The notes beneath the pieces are model-generated. The model did no database searches. It was given only the letters and a program-made list of their open reading frames with translations, and had not been told where the DNA came from. A stretch of DNA of 64,000 nt from Microbispora sp. H13382 (GTDB taxonomy: Bacteria > Actinomycetota > Actinomycetes > Streptosporangiales > Streptosporangiaceae). The DNA is taken from the NCBI RefSeq assembly GCF_014161445.1, contig NZ_JABBXA010000011.1, forward strand, positions 186,001 through 250,000, in the 5' to 3' direction. The translations under genes were made by a program, and so were the position numbers. This document shows, in pieces, positions 8,331 through 18,388 of this stretch (its first letter is position 1; the number at the start of each line of letters is the position of its first letter).

Positions 8331-11300
8331 ATGCCCGAAGGCCGGTGGCAGTTCTGGGTGGACCGCGGCGGGACGTTCACCGACGTCGTCGCGCGGGGGC
8401 CGGACGGGCGGCTGGTGACGCGCAAGCTCCTGTCGGAGGATCCGGCGCGCTATCCCGACGCGGCGGTGGCGGGCATCCGCTCCCTGCTGGGCCTCGCCGC
8501 CGGGGAACCGATCCCGGTCGAGCGGATCGAGTCGGTGCGGATGGGCACCACGGTCGCCACCAACGCGCTGCTGGAACGCCGGGGCGAGCGCACGGCGCTG
8601 GTCATCACGAAGGGGTTCGGCGACGCGCTGCGCATCGGCTACCAGAACCGGCCGCGCATCTTCGACCGGCGGATCGTGCTGCCGGAGATGCTGTACGAGC
8701 AGGTGGTCGAGGTGGACGAGCGGATCACCGCCGACGGCACGGTGATCCGGCCGCCCGACCTCGTGGGGCTCGCACCCGCGCTGCGGCGGCTGCGCGCGGA
8801 GGGAGTCCGCGCGGTCGCGGTGGTCTGCCTGCACAGCCACCTGCACCCGGCGCACGAGCGGGTGGTCGGCGACCTGGCCCGCCGCACCGGCTTCCCCCAG
8901 GTCTCGTGCTCCAGCGAGGTCAGCCCGCTGATGAAGCTGGTGCCGCGCGGGGACACCGCCGTGGTCGACGCGTACCTCTCGCCCGTCCTGCGCGGGTACG
9001 TCGACGCGGTCGCGCGGCAACTGCCCGGTGTACGGCTGATGTTCATGCAGTCGAACGGCGGGCTGGCGGAGGCCGGGCACTTCCGCGGCAAGGACGCGAT
9101 CCTGTCCGGTCCGGCCGGCGGCATCGTGGGCATGGCGCGCATGTCCCGGCTGGCCGGTCTCGACAAGGTGATCGGCTTCGACATGGGCGGCACGTCGACC
9201 GACGTGTCCCACTACGCGGGCGCGTACGAGCGGGTGTTCCAGACACAGGTGGCCGGCGTGCGGCTGTGCGCGCCGATGATCGCCATCAACACGGTGGCGG
9301 CGGGCGGCGGGTCGATCCTGCGCTTCGACGGCCGGCGCTACCGGGTCGGGCCGGACTCGGCGGGCGCCGACCCCGGCCCGGCCTGCTACCGCAACGGCGG
9401 GCCGCTGTGCGTCACCGACGCCAACGTCATGCTCGGGCGCATCCAGCCCGGCCACTTCCCGAAGGTGTTCGGCCCGGACGGCGACCTGCCGCTGGACGCC
9501 GAGGAGGTACGGCGCCGGTTCGCCGAGACGGCGGCCGACATCCGCGGGCGGACCGGCGACGAGCGCGGGCCCGAGCAGGTCGCCGAGGGCTACGTGCGGG
9601 TCGCGGTCGAGAACATCGCCAACGCGATCAAGCAGATCAGCGTGCGGAAGGGCCGTGACCTCGGCGAGTACGCCCTCACCACGTTCGGCGGCGCGGGAGG
9701 CCAGCACGCCTGCGCGGTCGCCGACGCGCTCGGCATCGGCACCGTGCTGGTGCCGCCGATGGCGGGCGTGCTGTCCGCCCTGGGCATCGGCCTGGCCGAC
9801 ACCACCGTCATGCGGGAGCAGTCGGTCGAGGCCCGCCTGGAGCCCGCCGCCATGCGCCGGCTGACCGGTGTCGCGGACGCCCTGGAGGCGGCGGCGCGAC
9901 GGGAGCTCCTGGACGAGGAGGTCCCGGCCGGGCGGATCCGGGTGACGAGGAGGGTGCGGCTGCGGTACGAGGGCACCGATACGCCGCTGCAGGTCGACCT
10001 GGCCGGGCTGGACACGATGGTGTCGGCGTTCGAGGCCGCCCACCTGCGGACGTACTCCTTCCTCATGGACCGGCCGCTGGTCGCGGAGGCGGTCTCCGTC
10101 GAGGCCGTCGGACTGACCGAGCAGCCCGGCCTCGCGGACCTCGCTCCCGGATCCGGCGCCGCCGGCCCGCCGTCCGCGGACGCCGTGCGGTTGTACACGG
10201 GCGGCGCGTGGCGTGAGGTGCCGCTCTACCGGCGGGAACGGCTGCGTCCCGGGCACGCGCTCACCGGTCCGGCGATCGTGGCCGAGGCCGACGCGACCAC
10301 CGTCGTCGACGACGGCTGGCGGGCCGGGGTCACGCCGTACGGGCACCTGCTGCTGGAGCGGGCGCGGCCGCGGCGGAAGGCCGCGGGCGTGACCACCGAG
10401 GCCGACCCGGTCATGCTGGAGATCTTCAACAACCTCTTCATGTCCGTTGCCGAGCAGATGGGCGCCAGGCTGGGAGCCACCGCGCAGTCGGTGAACATCC
10501 GGGAGCGGCTCGACTTCTCCTGCGCGTTGTTCGACCCCGGCGGCGGCCTGATCGCCAACGCGCCGCACATCCCGGTGCATCTCGGCTCGATGGGCGCCAG
10601 CGTGAAGGAGGTGGTCCGCCGCCGCGGCGACGGCATCCGGCCCGGCGACGTGTACGCGATCAACGATCCGTACCACGGGGGCACCCACCTTCCGGACGTC
10701 ACCGTCGTCACCCCGGTCTTCGACGACGCGGGCCGGGAGATCCTGTTCTTCGTGGCGTCGCGCGGCCACCACGCGGAGATCGGCGGGCTCACGCCCGGCT
10801 CCATGCCCGCGGCCAGCAGGAGCGTGCACGAGGAGGGCGTGCTGTTCGACTGCCGGCTGCTGGCCGACCGCGGCGGCCTGCGCGAGAAGGAGACGTGGCG
10901 GCTGCTCACCGAGGCGCCGTACCCGTCCAGGGACCCGGCGACCAACCTGGCCGACCTGCGCGCGCAGATCGCCGCGAACGCCAGGGGGGTCGAGGAGGTC
11001 CGGGCGATGATTGGCCACTTCGGCCTGGACGTGGTGCGGGCCTACATGCGGCACGTGCAGGACAACGCCGAGAGCGCGGTGCGCGAGGTGATCGGCGCGC
11101 TCAGCGAGGGCGGGTACCGCTACGAGACGGACTGCGGTGCGGTCATCGCGGTGCGCGTCTCGGTGGACCGCGCCCGCCGTACGGCGACGATCGACTTCAC
11201 CGGCACCTCGCCCCAGCTCGACTCCAACCTCAACGCGCCGTCGGCCGTGGTCACCGCGGCCGTGCTGTACGTCTTCCGCACCCTGGTGGCCGACGAGATC

Positions 11301-11930
11301 CCGCTCAACGACGGGTGCCTGCGGCCGCTGCGGATCGTCGTGCCGGAGGGGTCGATGCTGGCCCCGGCCTATCCCGCGGCCGTGGTCGCGGGCAACGTCG
11401 AGACCTCCCAGGCGATCACCGGGGCGATCTACGCCGCGCTGGGCGTCCAGGCCGAGGGCTCGGGCACGATGAACAACGTCAGCTTCGGCGACGAACGGCA
11501 CCAGTACTACGAGACCGTCGCCTCGGGCTCCGGCGCCGGTGACGGCTTCGACGGGGCGTCGGCGGTGCAGACCCACATGACCAACTCCCGGCTGACCGAC
11601 CCCGAGGTGCTGGAATGGCGGTTCCCCGTGCTGCTGGAGGAGTTCGCCGTCCGGCGTGGCAGCGGTGGGGCCGGACGATGGCGGGGCGGGGACGGGGTGG
11701 TGCGCCGCATCCGGTTCCGGGCGCCGATGACGGTCAGCGTGCTGTCCGGCCACCGCCGGGTGCCCCCCTACGGCATGGCCGGCGGCGCGCCGGGGGCGCT
11801 GGGCGTCAACCGGGTGCGACGCGCCGACGGGAGCGTGGTCCGTCTCGCGGGATGCGACTCGGTCCGGGTGGGGCCGGGCGACGTGCTGGAGGTGGAGACG
11901 CCGGGCGGCGGGGGATACGGCCGGCCCTGA
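8331..11930 (+). CDS. 5-oxoprolinase (fused HyuA-HyuB, ATP-dependent)
   Basis: A 1199-residue protein, full length for fused 5-oxoprolinase, which hydrolyses 5-oxo-L-proline to glutamate using ATP. The N-terminal HyuA half starts with [12 protein letters not shown] and has [28 protein letters not shown] and the nucleotide-binding [12 protein letters not shown]. The HyuB half begins near residue 690 ([12 protein letters not shown]) with [26 protein letters not shown] and [13 protein letters not shown]. The ATG at 8331 follows GAGGGGG; longer readings upstream are spurious. It is transcribed alone and closed by the terminator at 11979. Other hydantoinase-type substrates cannot be excluded. Confidence 0.92.
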   Translation: MPEGRWQFWVDRGGTFTDVVARGPDGRLVTRKLLSEDPARYPDAAVAGIRSLLGLAAGEPIPVERIESVRMGTTVATNALLERRGERTALVITKGFGDALRIGYQNRPRIFDRRIVLPEMLYEQVVEVDERITADGTVIRPPDLVGLAPALRRLRAEGVRAVAVVCLHSHLHPAHERVVGDLARRTGFPQVSCSSEVSPLMKLVPRGDTAVVDAYLSPVLRGYVDAVARQLPGVRLMFMQSNGGLAEAGHFRGKDAILSGPAGGIVGMARMSRLAGLDKVIGFDMGGTSTDVSHYAGAYERVFQTQVAGVRLCAPMIAINTVAAGGGSILRFDGRRYRVGPDSAGADPGPACYRNGGPLCVTDANVMLGRIQPGHFPKVFGPDGDLPLDAEEVRRRFAETAADIRGRTGDERGPEQVAEGYVRVAVENIANAIKQISVRKGRDLGEYALTTFGGAGGQHACAVADALGIGTVLVPPMAGVLSALGIGLADTTVMREQSVEARLEPAAMRRLTGVADALEAAARRELLDEEVPAGRIRVTRRVRLRYEGTDTPLQVDLAGLDTMVSAFEAAHLRTYSFLMDRPLVAEAVSVEAVGLTEQPGLADLAPGSGAAGPPSADAVRLYTGGAWREVPLYRRERLRPGHALTGPAIVAEADATTVVDDGWRAGVTPYGHLLLERARPRRKAAGVTTEADPVMLEIFNNLFMSVAEQMGARLGATAQSVNIRERLDFSCALFDPGGGLIANAPHIPVHLGSMGASVKEVVRRRGDGIRPGDVYAINDPYHGGTHLPDVTVVTPVFDDAGREILFFVASRGHHAEIGGLTPGSMPAASRSVHEEGVLFDCRLLADRGGLREKETWRLLTEAPYPSRDPATNLADLRAQIAANARGVEEVRAMIGHFGLDVVRAYMRHVQDNAESAVREVIGALSEGGYRYETDCGAVIAVRVSVDRARRTATIDFTGTSPQLDSNLNAPSAVVTAAVLYVFRTLVADEIPLNDGCLRPLRIVVPEGSMLAPAYPAAVVAGNVETSQAITGAIYAALGVQAEGSGTMNNVSFGDERHQYYETVASGSGAGDGFDGASAVQTHMTNSRLTDPEVLEWRFPVLLEEFAVRRGSGGAGRWRGGDGVVRRIRFRAPMTVSVLSGHRRVPPYGMAGGAPGALGVNRVRRADGSVVRLAGCDSVRVGPGDVLEVETPGGGGYGRP

Positions 11931-12275
11931 CGGCGGCGCCCGGATGGGGCACCCGGATGGCGGAACGCGGAACGGGCACCGCCCTCCTCGCCGTGAAGGA
12001 CGAGGAGGGCGGGCTTCGAGCGGTTTTTCGCCGTAACCACACCGGGCGGCTTTTCTGGCGATGAGCCGCGGGGTTGCGCCTGACATGGCAGGCGCTTGCC
12101 ACGAAGCCTTTCATGCCGAGATCAAACGCTCGATGCGGCCCTGTGCAACAAACCGCCCCGATCACGCAAAAGGCCGCAAGCGCCCCGCCGGACTCGAAAT
12201 GCGTTTCGGCAAATTCTTCTTGAGGCTCCGCGTGAATGCGAATGACCTCGCGTACGCCGCCCTACGGTTGGGGCC
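11931..12275. other. Intergenic region with terminator, no gene
   Basis: These 345 bases hold the oxoprolinase terminator and the upstream region of the methyltransferase. A short hyphenated palindrome, TGGCA-N6-TGCCA at 12086-12101, could be an operator. An open frame at 12061-12297 has no coding character or ribosome binding site and is not called. Confidence 0.5.
11979..12012 (+). terminator. Intrinsic terminator of the oxoprolinase gene
   Basis: CCGCCCTCCTCG at 11979-11990 pairs perfectly with CGAGGAGGGCGG at 12001-12012 (12 bp, 10-base loop). A short T-run follows about 11 bases later. Confidence 0.8.
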
Positions 12276-13052
12276 ATGCAGCGACAGCCCTACGTGAAAC
12301 GGCGGCGGTCACGCCTCTCCTACCAGCTGGCCTACGCTCTGCGCCACCCCGGCAAGGTCTGGCCGCACCTGCGGCGGATGACCCGTGACGCGCGGCTGCG
12401 GGCGACGACCGCCGATCACGTGTCCTACTACCGTGAGGTCATGCGCGCCGACATCGCGGAGATGAGCGCCGACGGCGCGATCGGCAGCCACGGCAGGGAG
12501 AGCTGGCTGCGGATCGGCAGGATGCAGTTCGACTACCTGCGCGCACACGGCCTCACGCCGCGCGACCGCGTCCTCGACATCGGCTGCGGCAACCTGCGCC
12601 TCGGCTGGCGGCTGATCGAGTATCTGGAACCGGGCCACTACTACGGCGTCGACATCTCGCCCGAGATCCTGCTCGCCGCCGCGGACACGGTCGCCCGGCG
12701 CGGGCTGCAGTCACGGCTGCCGCACCTGACCGTGGTGGACGACCTCACCTTCGCCTTCCTCCCCGACGAGCACTTCACCGTGATCCACGCGCACAGCGTG
12801 TTCTCCCACAGCCCGATCGAGGTGATCGACGAGTGCCTCCGGCATGTCGGCCGCATCCTGCACCCGGACGGGTTCTTCGACTTCACCTTCGACCGTACGG
12901 AGAAGGCCGAGCACCATGTGCTGCGCGAGGACTTCTACTACCGGACGGAGACGCTCGTGAACCTCGCCGAGCGGTACGGCCTCACGGCGAGGTTCATGGA
13001 CGACTGGGAGCGGACCCGGCACAAGCAGTCCAAACTACGCGTCACACGCTGA
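12276..13052 (+). CDS. SAM-dependent methyltransferase, class I
   Basis: A 258-residue protein. The glycine-rich motif I is VLDIGCGNLRLG, followed by the acidic YYGVDISPEIL that contacts the ribose of SAM, a DDLTF segment and an LRHVGRILHPDG motif, in the order of Rossmann-fold methyltransferases. A basic first 45 residues (KRRRSR, HLRRMTRDARLR) precede the fold. The substrate is unknown, and neighbours give no hint because the gene stands alone and convergent to the secreted hydrolase at 13062. ATG 12276 is the first start; the Shine-Dalgarno signal is weak. Confidence 0.8.
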   Translation: MQRQPYVKRRRSRLSYQLAYALRHPGKVWPHLRRMTRDARLRATTADHVSYYREVMRADIAEMSADGAIGSHGRESWLRIGRMQFDYLRAHGLTPRDRVLDIGCGNLRLGWRLIEYLEPGHYYGVDISPEILLAAADTVARRGLQSRLPHLTVVDDLTFAFLPDEHFTVIHAHSVFSHSPIEVIDECLRHVGRILHPDGFFDFTFDRTEKAEHHVLREDFYYRTETLVNLAERYGLTARFMDDWERTRHKQSKLRVTR

Positions 13053-13061
13053 GACCGGCGA

Positions 13062-15122
13062 CTACAGCGTCGAGCAGACCGTGCCGTTCAGGCGGAAGAC
13101 CGTGGGGGAGGGGTAGGCCCCCTCGTTGGCGCCGACGAACCCGAGGGTGACGGATCCGCCCGCCGGGATCGTCCTGGTCTGCTCGTTGGGAACGACCCGC
13201 ACGTCCTGTCCCTGCGATGTCCCCTCAGATGTCCACGTGCCGCCCTGCCCGCTGCCGACGCGTTCCCCGGCGACCGGGAAGCGGAACGCCAGCGACCAGT
13301 CGGACACGTCGTCCGCGCCGCGGTTGGTGACGGTGACCGTGGCGGTGAAGCCCCGCCCCCAGCCCTGCGTCACCCGGTAGCGGACCGCGCAGGCGCTGTC
13401 CTGCGGCGTGGGTGCGGTGAAGGTCACCGGCGCGGACGGCCGCGACAGCCGTCCGGCCCGGTCCCCGGCCAGCACGTTGACCGTGTAGGAGGCGCCGGGC
13501 TCCAGGCCGCGCAGTGTGAGCGAGGTGCCCCGGGTCGTGCCCAGCGGGACGGTGTCCGTGCCCGTCTGCCGGTACACCTCGTACCTGTCCGCGGTGGGAC
13601 CGGCCGGAGGCCAGCTCACCGTGATGCCGCCGGGGACACCGCGCGCTGTCGGCGTGCCCGGGGCCGGTGCGGGCTTCGGGCCCTTCGCCGCCCGCACCGT
13701 CATCGTCGTGATCGAGTACGGCGGAAGCGTCCGGGTGTAAGCGTCGCCCTGCTCGGCCCGGACGATCGCGGTGGCCCCCGGGGTGAAGGTGTACGTCACC
13801 GGGCTCCGGCCGGAGGGGGTGAACCCGGTGTAGCGGAGCCGTACGGGATAGGCGGTGCCCGGATCCTTGTTGATCAGCACGACGGCCAGGTCGCCGTCGG
13901 CCTGCCGTACGGCGTGCACGGCCACCTTCGGCCGGCTGGAGCCGGCCCTGACCAGGCTGTCTCCCGGCCCGGCGGCCGTCTGGAGGATCTCGATGCCGTG
14001 GTAGGCGGGGAACGGCGTGTTGAGCGGCGGCTCGCAGACGCCGTCGGCGCACTGGCCGAGTGACAGGAAGCCGATGTCCTGGTAGTCGGTCTCGCCGTCG
14101 ATCGTGCCGACCTTCTCCAGCGCGTTGTGGGTGTCGAACCAGTCCACGGTGAAGACGCCGTTCTCCAGCGCGGTCAGGTAGGCGTCGGCGGCGAACAGCC
14201 CGGCCGCGTGCGTGTTGCGCCCGATGTTGGAGGCGACCTCGGTCAGCGCGAGCGGAACGTCGCGCCCGCCCAGGGCGGCGACGTCGGCCCGCACCTGGGC
14301 CAGCATCTCGGCGAGCCCGGGAGGAGAGGCCAGCAGCCCGGCGACGTCGCCGCTGGTGTCCGGGATGCTCGTGCCCGGATACCAGTGGACGGTGAAGAAG
14401 TCGATCTCGGGTGCCACCGCCGGGATGACCGTGTGGTTCCAGTTCGCCGAGTCGCCGGCGGCGACCACGCCGTCCGGCCAGCTCCCGGGGATCGTGAGCA
14501 CCGCCCCGATTTTGATCGTGGGATCGACGGCCTTCATCGCGCGGACGAACTCCAGGGTGTTGCGGGCGTACGCCGCGGGGCTCTTGTCCGCGTGGTCGTC
14601 GGTCTCCCAGGTGGCGCCGTAGTAGCCGTTGCCGTAGAGCTCGTTGCCGATCTCCCAGTACTTCACGCCGTACTTCTTGGTCACGTTGGCGTACCGGACC
14701 CATCCGGCCGCCTCCTCCGGGGTGCCGGTGCCGTAGTTGGCGACCACGACGGCCTGCGCGCCGGCGTTCCTGACCGTGCCCATGAACGCGTCGAACCCCG
14801 TGTCCGGCGCCACGGTCCCACCCGGCACCGTGTGGCTCTCCCAGTGGTAGAGGTCGCCGTACGACCCGCCGGGGTACCGCACCGCGGCGATGCGCGCCCG
14901 CTTGTACAGCCGCGCCACCTCCGGGTCGTTCATGTGGGAGTCCCAGACGGCGGCGTTGGCGCCGTACGCCGCCTCATGGACGGTGCCGAGCCCGGCGTGC
15001 GCGTTGACCGAGACCTCGACGACGTCTCCCGGCGAGGGCGGCGGACTCTGGGCGGGGTCCGCCGCCGCGAGCAGGGAGGCGGCCAGGACCGCGGCGAGCG
15101 GGACGGCCAGGGCTCTTCGCAT
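13062..15122 (-). CDS. Secreted glycoside hydrolase (GH51-like) with FnIII and CBM2
   Basis: A 686-residue exported enzyme. A signal peptide of about 25 residues is followed by a TIM-barrel hydrolase with the acid/base motif YWEIGNELYG and the nucleophile motif LALTEVASN, as in clan GH-A arabinofuranosidases and endoglucanases of the GH51 type. Then come a beta-rich C-terminal hydrolase module, a fibronectin type III domain (about residues 475-560) and a C-terminal CBM2 cellulose-binding domain bounded by cysteines (CAVRYRV...GTVCSTL). It probably attacks plant cell-wall arabinoxylan or beta-glucan outside the cell. ATG 15122 has GGAG eight bases upstream. The exact substrate is not determined by the motifs seen. 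Confidence 0.9.
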   Translation of the reverse strand: MRRALAVPLAAVLAASLLAAADPAQSPPPSPGDVVEVSVNAHAGLGTVHEAAYGANAAVWDSHMNDPEVARLYKRARIAAVRYPGGSYGDLYHWESHTVPGGTVAPDTGFDAFMGTVRNAGAQAVVVANYGTGTPEEAAGWVRYANVTKKYGVKYWEIGNELYGNGYYGATWETDDHADKSPAAYARNTLEFVRAMKAVDPTIKIGAVLTIPGSWPDGVVAAGDSANWNHTVIPAVAPEIDFFTVHWYPGTSIPDTSGDVAGLLASPPGLAEMLAQVRADVAALGGRDVPLALTEVASNIGRNTHAAGLFAADAYLTALENGVFTVDWFDTHNALEKVGTIDGETDYQDIGFLSLGQCADGVCEPPLNTPFPAYHGIEILQTAAGPGDSLVRAGSSRPKVAVHAVRQADGDLAVVLINKDPGTAYPVRLRYTGFTPSGRSPVTYTFTPGATAIVRAEQGDAYTRTLPPYSITTMTVRAAKGPKPAPAPGTPTARGVPGGITVSWPPAGPTADRYEVYRQTGTDTVPLGTTRGTSLTLRGLEPGASYTVNVLAGDRAGRLSRPSAPVTFTAPTPQDSACAVRYRVTQGWGRGFTATVTVTNRGADDVSDWSLAFRFPVAGERVGSGQGGTWTSEGTSQGQDVRVVPNEQTRTIPAGGSVTLGFVGANEGAYPSPTVFRLNGTVCSTL

Positions 15123-15237
15123 CGATCACTCCGGGGTCGAAGGGGACCGGTTCGTGAGTCAGGCCCCGACGATCACCCGTGATGATCTCCCGGTCAAGTG
15201 CGCGGAACATCACCCCTGATCAGTGCGCGTGGGTCTT

Positions 15238-15717
15238 TCATCGGCGGTCTCCCGTCGTGCCCTCGGGCAGTGTGTCGGCGAGATAGGCGCCGAGGTCGGG
15301 ACGGCCGGAGGCGAGCACGTGCCGCACCCACGCGTCGCGTTCGTGCAGGATCGGCGGCAGCTCCCAGACACAGCCGATGAGCGGGCGTTCCGGCCGGATG
15401 AAGTGGGTGGGATCCCGATCGGGGCAGCCGAGCGCGGGCTGACCGGCCACCGCGTTGCCGTAGTGCAGGGCGTTGTCCCACGCCCAGGTGTAGGCGTTGA
15501 TGTAGGCCCCGTCGTCCCCACCCCTGTGGAGGACGACGAAGGCGGCCGGGGGCGTGCCGTCCGGTTCGGGCAGCAGCTCGGGCAGGACGGCGTACGCCGC
15601 CTTCTCGACCTCGGGGTCGATGCCGGCCGGGTCGGCGGTGACGTGGTAGCGCTTGACGTGGTAACCGCCCACCTCGATCGGGGGCGGCACGAACAGCAGT
15701 TTCTCCGCGAAAGTCAT
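15238..15717 (-). CDS. Conserved hypothetical protein divergent from the WYL regulator
   Basis: A 159-residue soluble protein with no signal peptide. It begins MTFAEKLLFVPPPIEVGGYHVKRYHV and contains a Trp/Tyr-rich segment (YINAYTWAWDNALHYGN) and two cysteines (LGCPDRD, IGCVWELP). I do not recognise a catalytic motif. The ATG at 15717 is chosen because the longer open frame reads back through the regulator promoter. The 55-base gap to the divergent WYL regulator, holding a perfect inverted repeat, suggests this gene is that regulator's target. Confidence 0.8.
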   Translation of the reverse strand: MTFAEKLLFVPPPIEVGGYHVKRYHVTADPAGIDPEVEKAAYAVLPELLPEPDGTPPAAFVVLHRGGDDGAYINAYTWAWDNALHYGNAVAGQPALGCPDRDPTHFIRPERPLIGCVWELPPILHERDAWVRHVLASGRPDLGAYLADTLPEGTTGDRR

Positions 15718-15736
15718 GACGGGACGGTAGGACCGC

Positions 15737-15761
15737 TTCACTGACACCCTCCGGCAGTGAA
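15737..15761. promoter_or_regulatory. Inverted-repeat operator between divergent genes
   Basis: TTCACTG (15737-15743) and CAGTGAA (15755-15761) form a perfect 7-bp inverted repeat with an 11-base spacer, in the 55-base region between the hypothetical gene and the WYL regulator. Half-sites are 18 bases apart centre to centre, which suits a dimeric regulator controlling both genes. Confidence 0.55.
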
Positions 15762-15772
15762 ATCGTGGCGAT

Positions 15773-16759
15773 GTGCGCGCGTCCCGGCTGCTGTCGATCC
15801 TCCTGTTGCTGCAGTCGCGCGGCCGGATGACGGCCCGGCAGCTCGCCGCCGAGCTGGAGGTCAGCGTTCGCACGATCTACCGGGACGTCGAGTCGCTGCA
15901 CGCCGCCGGCGTCCCCCTGTACGGCGAGGCCGGGCACGAGGGCGGCTATCGCCTGATGGACGGCTTCCGCACCCGGCTCACCGGCCTGACCGAGCGGGAG
16001 GCGGGCGCGCTGTTCCTGGCCGGGCTTAGGGGGCCGGCCGCGGACCTCGGCCTCGGCGCTCTGCTGGCCGCGGCCGAGTTGAAGATCGAGGCCGCGCTCC
16101 CGGCCGGTCCGCGGGAGGAGGCGCGGCGCGTGCGGGAGCACTTCCATCTCGACGCGCCCGGCTGGTACTACGACGGCGACCGGTCGTCCCACCTGCCGGA
16201 GGTCGCCGAGGCCGTCTGGAACGCCCGGGTCGTCCGCGTCCGCTACCGCCGCTGGACGGAGCCCTGCGAGGTCGAGCGGAGGCTGGAGCCGTACGGGCTG
16301 GTCTTGAAGGCGGGGAAGTGGTATCTCGTGGCGCGGTGCGACGGCGCGTTGCGCACCTACCGCGTCGGCCAGATCCTCGCGCTCACGGTGACCGGCGAGA
16401 CGTTCGAGCGCCAGGAGGGCTTCGACCTGGCGGGACACTGGCGCGAGCACCTGGCCGGCTTCCGGTCGCGGCTGTTTCGCGGGCACGCGGTGATCCGGCT
16501 GTCCGCGCGGGGCCGGGAGCGGCTCGGGGAGGTCATGAGCTCGGCCGTCGCCGGCGCCGTGGCCGAGACGGCGGGCCCGCCGGACGAGCGGGGCTGGATC
16601 ACCGCCACCGTGCCCATCGAGTCGGTGACGCACGCGCGGACGGAGTTCCTCAAGCTCGGGGCCGAGGTGGAGGTCCTGGAACCGGCCGAGCTGCGGCACG
16701 AGATGGCGGCGACCGCGCACGCTCTCGCGGGCCTCTATCTGCCGCCTTCGCGGCTTTGA
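15773..16759 (+). CDS. YafY/WYL-family transcriptional regulator
   Basis: A 328-residue protein with an N-terminal winged helix-turn-helix of the HTH_11 type ([34 protein letters not shown]), a middle WYL ligand-sensing domain ([32 protein letters not shown], with the arginine-rich basic strand) and a C-terminal WCX extension. Such proteins sense nucleotides or other small ligands and often regulate a divergent gene. GTG 15773 starts directly at the HTH. The inverted repeat at 15737-15761 is the obvious autoregulatory site. Confidence 0.92.
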   Translation: MRASRLLSILLLLQSRGRMTARQLAAELEVSVRTIYRDVESLHAAGVPLYGEAGHEGGYRLMDGFRTRLTGLTEREAGALFLAGLRGPAADLGLGALLAAAELKIEAALPAGPREEARRVREHFHLDAPGWYYDGDRSSHLPEVAEAVWNARVVRVRYRRWTEPCEVERRLEPYGLVLKAGKWYLVARCDGALRTYRVGQILALTVTGETFERQEGFDLAGHWREHLAGFRSRLFRGHAVIRLSARGRERLGEVMSSAVAGAVAETAGPPDERGWITATVPIESVTHARTEFLKLGAEVEVLEPAELRHEMAATAHALAGLYLPPSRL

Positions 16760-16897
16760 TGATGAAAAGCGGCCTTAATTCGAGGTGGGCCCCGACAAAA
16801 GCTGATAGCAACTCGGCGAGCGCCCTGACAGGGGTGGGTTCGAGTTCTATCCTTGACGGCGTCACTGACAGACTTCTCGCGACTTGCGGGAGAAAAA

Positions 16898-18388
16898 GTG
16901 CCCAGAACCACGCGTACGCCGCGAAGGGAGAAAGCGCGAAGCGAGGGCGCGCGAGTGGACGGGCTTCGTGATCCGGATGTCGAGACCTTCGTCGGCGCGA
17001 TGGGGACGCGTATCCGCGCGGACGCCGAGACGGTCGGAGTCGACCTCCGGACCCTGGAGATCCAGGTAAGACTGCACCTGCCCCGGTTGAGCAGACCGGC
17101 CATCGCCGGCTGGTCTCCGGACAAGGTGTACGAGGAGATACGGCTGCAGGCCGTCGTCCGGGCGGCCCAGGTGCGCCAGTCCGCGGAGGACGCGGCGTAC
17201 CAGGCCCATGCCTCCGTCCTCCTCAACGTGAACAAGGCGCACCGGGACCTGAGCCTGTCGTTCACCGACGGCTACCGCACCTGCCTGCGCTTCGCCGAGG
17301 TCAGACCCAGCGTGGGCCATCTCGTGCAGTCGAGGCTGCACTACCTGCACAGCGAGAGGGCCGACACCGTCGCGCAGTTCGGGCTCTTCCTGCCGGGCGC
17401 GACGATGCCGCTCACGTACGCCGCCTTCTCGCGCTGCGACCGCCAGTACGTCCTGGACGCGCTCACCGGGCACGGACTGGACGTGAATCCGGACCGGATA
17501 ACGGTGCTGACACGAATGCACGGGCTGGCGGGAATTCCGGCGAACCTCATGAGCCTGACGATCGCGCGCGCGGTCCGGGAGATCAGAGCGGAAAACGCCG
17601 GGGATTATGTCATCACCGCGTACAACCCCATGCTCGGATTCGACGGCACCGCGTTCCTCGCGTCGGGATTCACGCCGATCGCCCTGTCACCGGTGGCCTA
17701 TCGCTACGACGACAAAGGCCTTTTCCAGACGCGCCGCATATCTGGTGATTCGGTGCCGCAACTCCTGGACACCCCGGACAACGTGCTCATGGTCCTCGGC
17801 ATCACCGCGGCGGCGAAGCGGTGCGTCGCCGGGATCGGGGACCTGATCAGGGTGTCGCACCGGACCCACTCGGGCGGCGACCACGTGAGACCCGTCAAGG
17901 CGGACTTCACCGCGCCGGAGTGGACGGACCGCCTGCACGGATACCGCCGCATGCTGGAGCCCTGCTGGTCGGACCGCACGGCCCATCCGCGGTATCAGGA
18001 GCCGCCGGTCGCGGCGGGCGATCCCCGTGGGCAGTGCGGCGTCACCTCCGTCTGGCTCGCCCGCAGGCTCCGCGCCGACCTGCTGCTCGAACCCGTGTAC
18101 TGCTACGGGCGCCTGCGGGTCGGCCGCGACGACGCCGAGGACGTGAGCCACCACTGCTGGGTCGAGATCGGGCCGTCCCACGACCCGCGGCGGTTCGTCA
18201 TCGACCTCACCGGCGACCAGTCGGAGGGCGTACGCGAGCCGATCATCCTGGGCGAGCACCGGGCGCTCGCGGAGCGGGGGCTGCGGTACGAGACCGCGAC
18301 GCGCCTGCGCCTCGACGAGCTGCCGAAGGACCGGGTGTGGCCGCGTTTCCTCGCGATGGAGGACCGCCTGCGGGAGGTGCCGCGATGA
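16898..18388 (+). CDS. Uncharacterised GNAT-like plus YunG-like (cysteine peptidase fold) protein
   Basis: I do not recognise this 496-residue protein as a named family. The middle (about residues 160-300) has GNAT features resembling phage Mom-like acyltransferases: VLTRMHGLAG, IPANLMSLTIARAVREI and a YNPMLGFDGTAFLASGF segment. The C-terminal part resembles YunG-type proteins of the transglutaminase/NlpC-P60 fold: Cys380 in RGQCGV, His418/His419 in SHHCWVE and Asp436 in VIDLTGDQ could form a catalytic triad. The N-terminal 120 residues look helical. GTG 16898 has GGGAG five bases upstream; GTG 16955 is an alternative. The next gene overlaps by ATGA, so the two products probably act together. 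Domain readings are inference. Confidence 0.75.
   Translation: MPRTTRTPRREKARSEGARVDGLRDPDVETFVGAMGTRIRADAETVGVDLRTLEIQVRLHLPRLSRPAIAGWSPDKVYEEIRLQAVVRAAQVRQSAEDAAYQAHASVLLNVNKAHRDLSLSFTDGYRTCLRFAEVRPSVGHLVQSRLHYLHSERADTVAQFGLFLPGATMPLTYAAFSRCDRQYVLDALTGHGLDVNPDRITVLTRMHGLAGIPANLMSLTIARAVREIRAENAGDYVITAYNPMLGFDGTAFLASGFTPIALSPVAYRYDDKGLFQTRRISGDSVPQLLDTPDNVLMVLGITAAAKRCVAGIGDLIRVSHRTHSGGDHVRPVKADFTAPEWTDRLHGYRRMLEPCWSDRTAHPRYQEPPVAAGDPRGQCGVTSVWLARRLRADLLLEPVYCYGRLRVGRDDAEDVSHHCWVEIGPSHDPRRFVIDLTGDQSEGVREPIILGEHRALAERGLRYETATRLRLDELPKDRVWPRFLAMEDRLREVPR

Noticed and set aside
8217..12086. Very long antisense open frame (about 1289 codons) opposite the oxoprolinase
   Set aside because: It is a GC-bias shadow: its translation is low-complexity (many H, D, R and G) with no domain, and the plus-strand frame encodes a complete 5-oxoprolinase.
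12061..12297. Short plus-strand open frame before the methyltransferase
   Set aside because: It has no ribosome binding site, no coding bias and no recognisable sequence, and overlaps the upstream region of the methyltransferase.
16820..16850. GGTTCGAG-like string resembling a tRNA T-arm
   Set aside because: The flanking bases do not pair to form the T-stem, and no anticodon or acceptor stem can be built around it.
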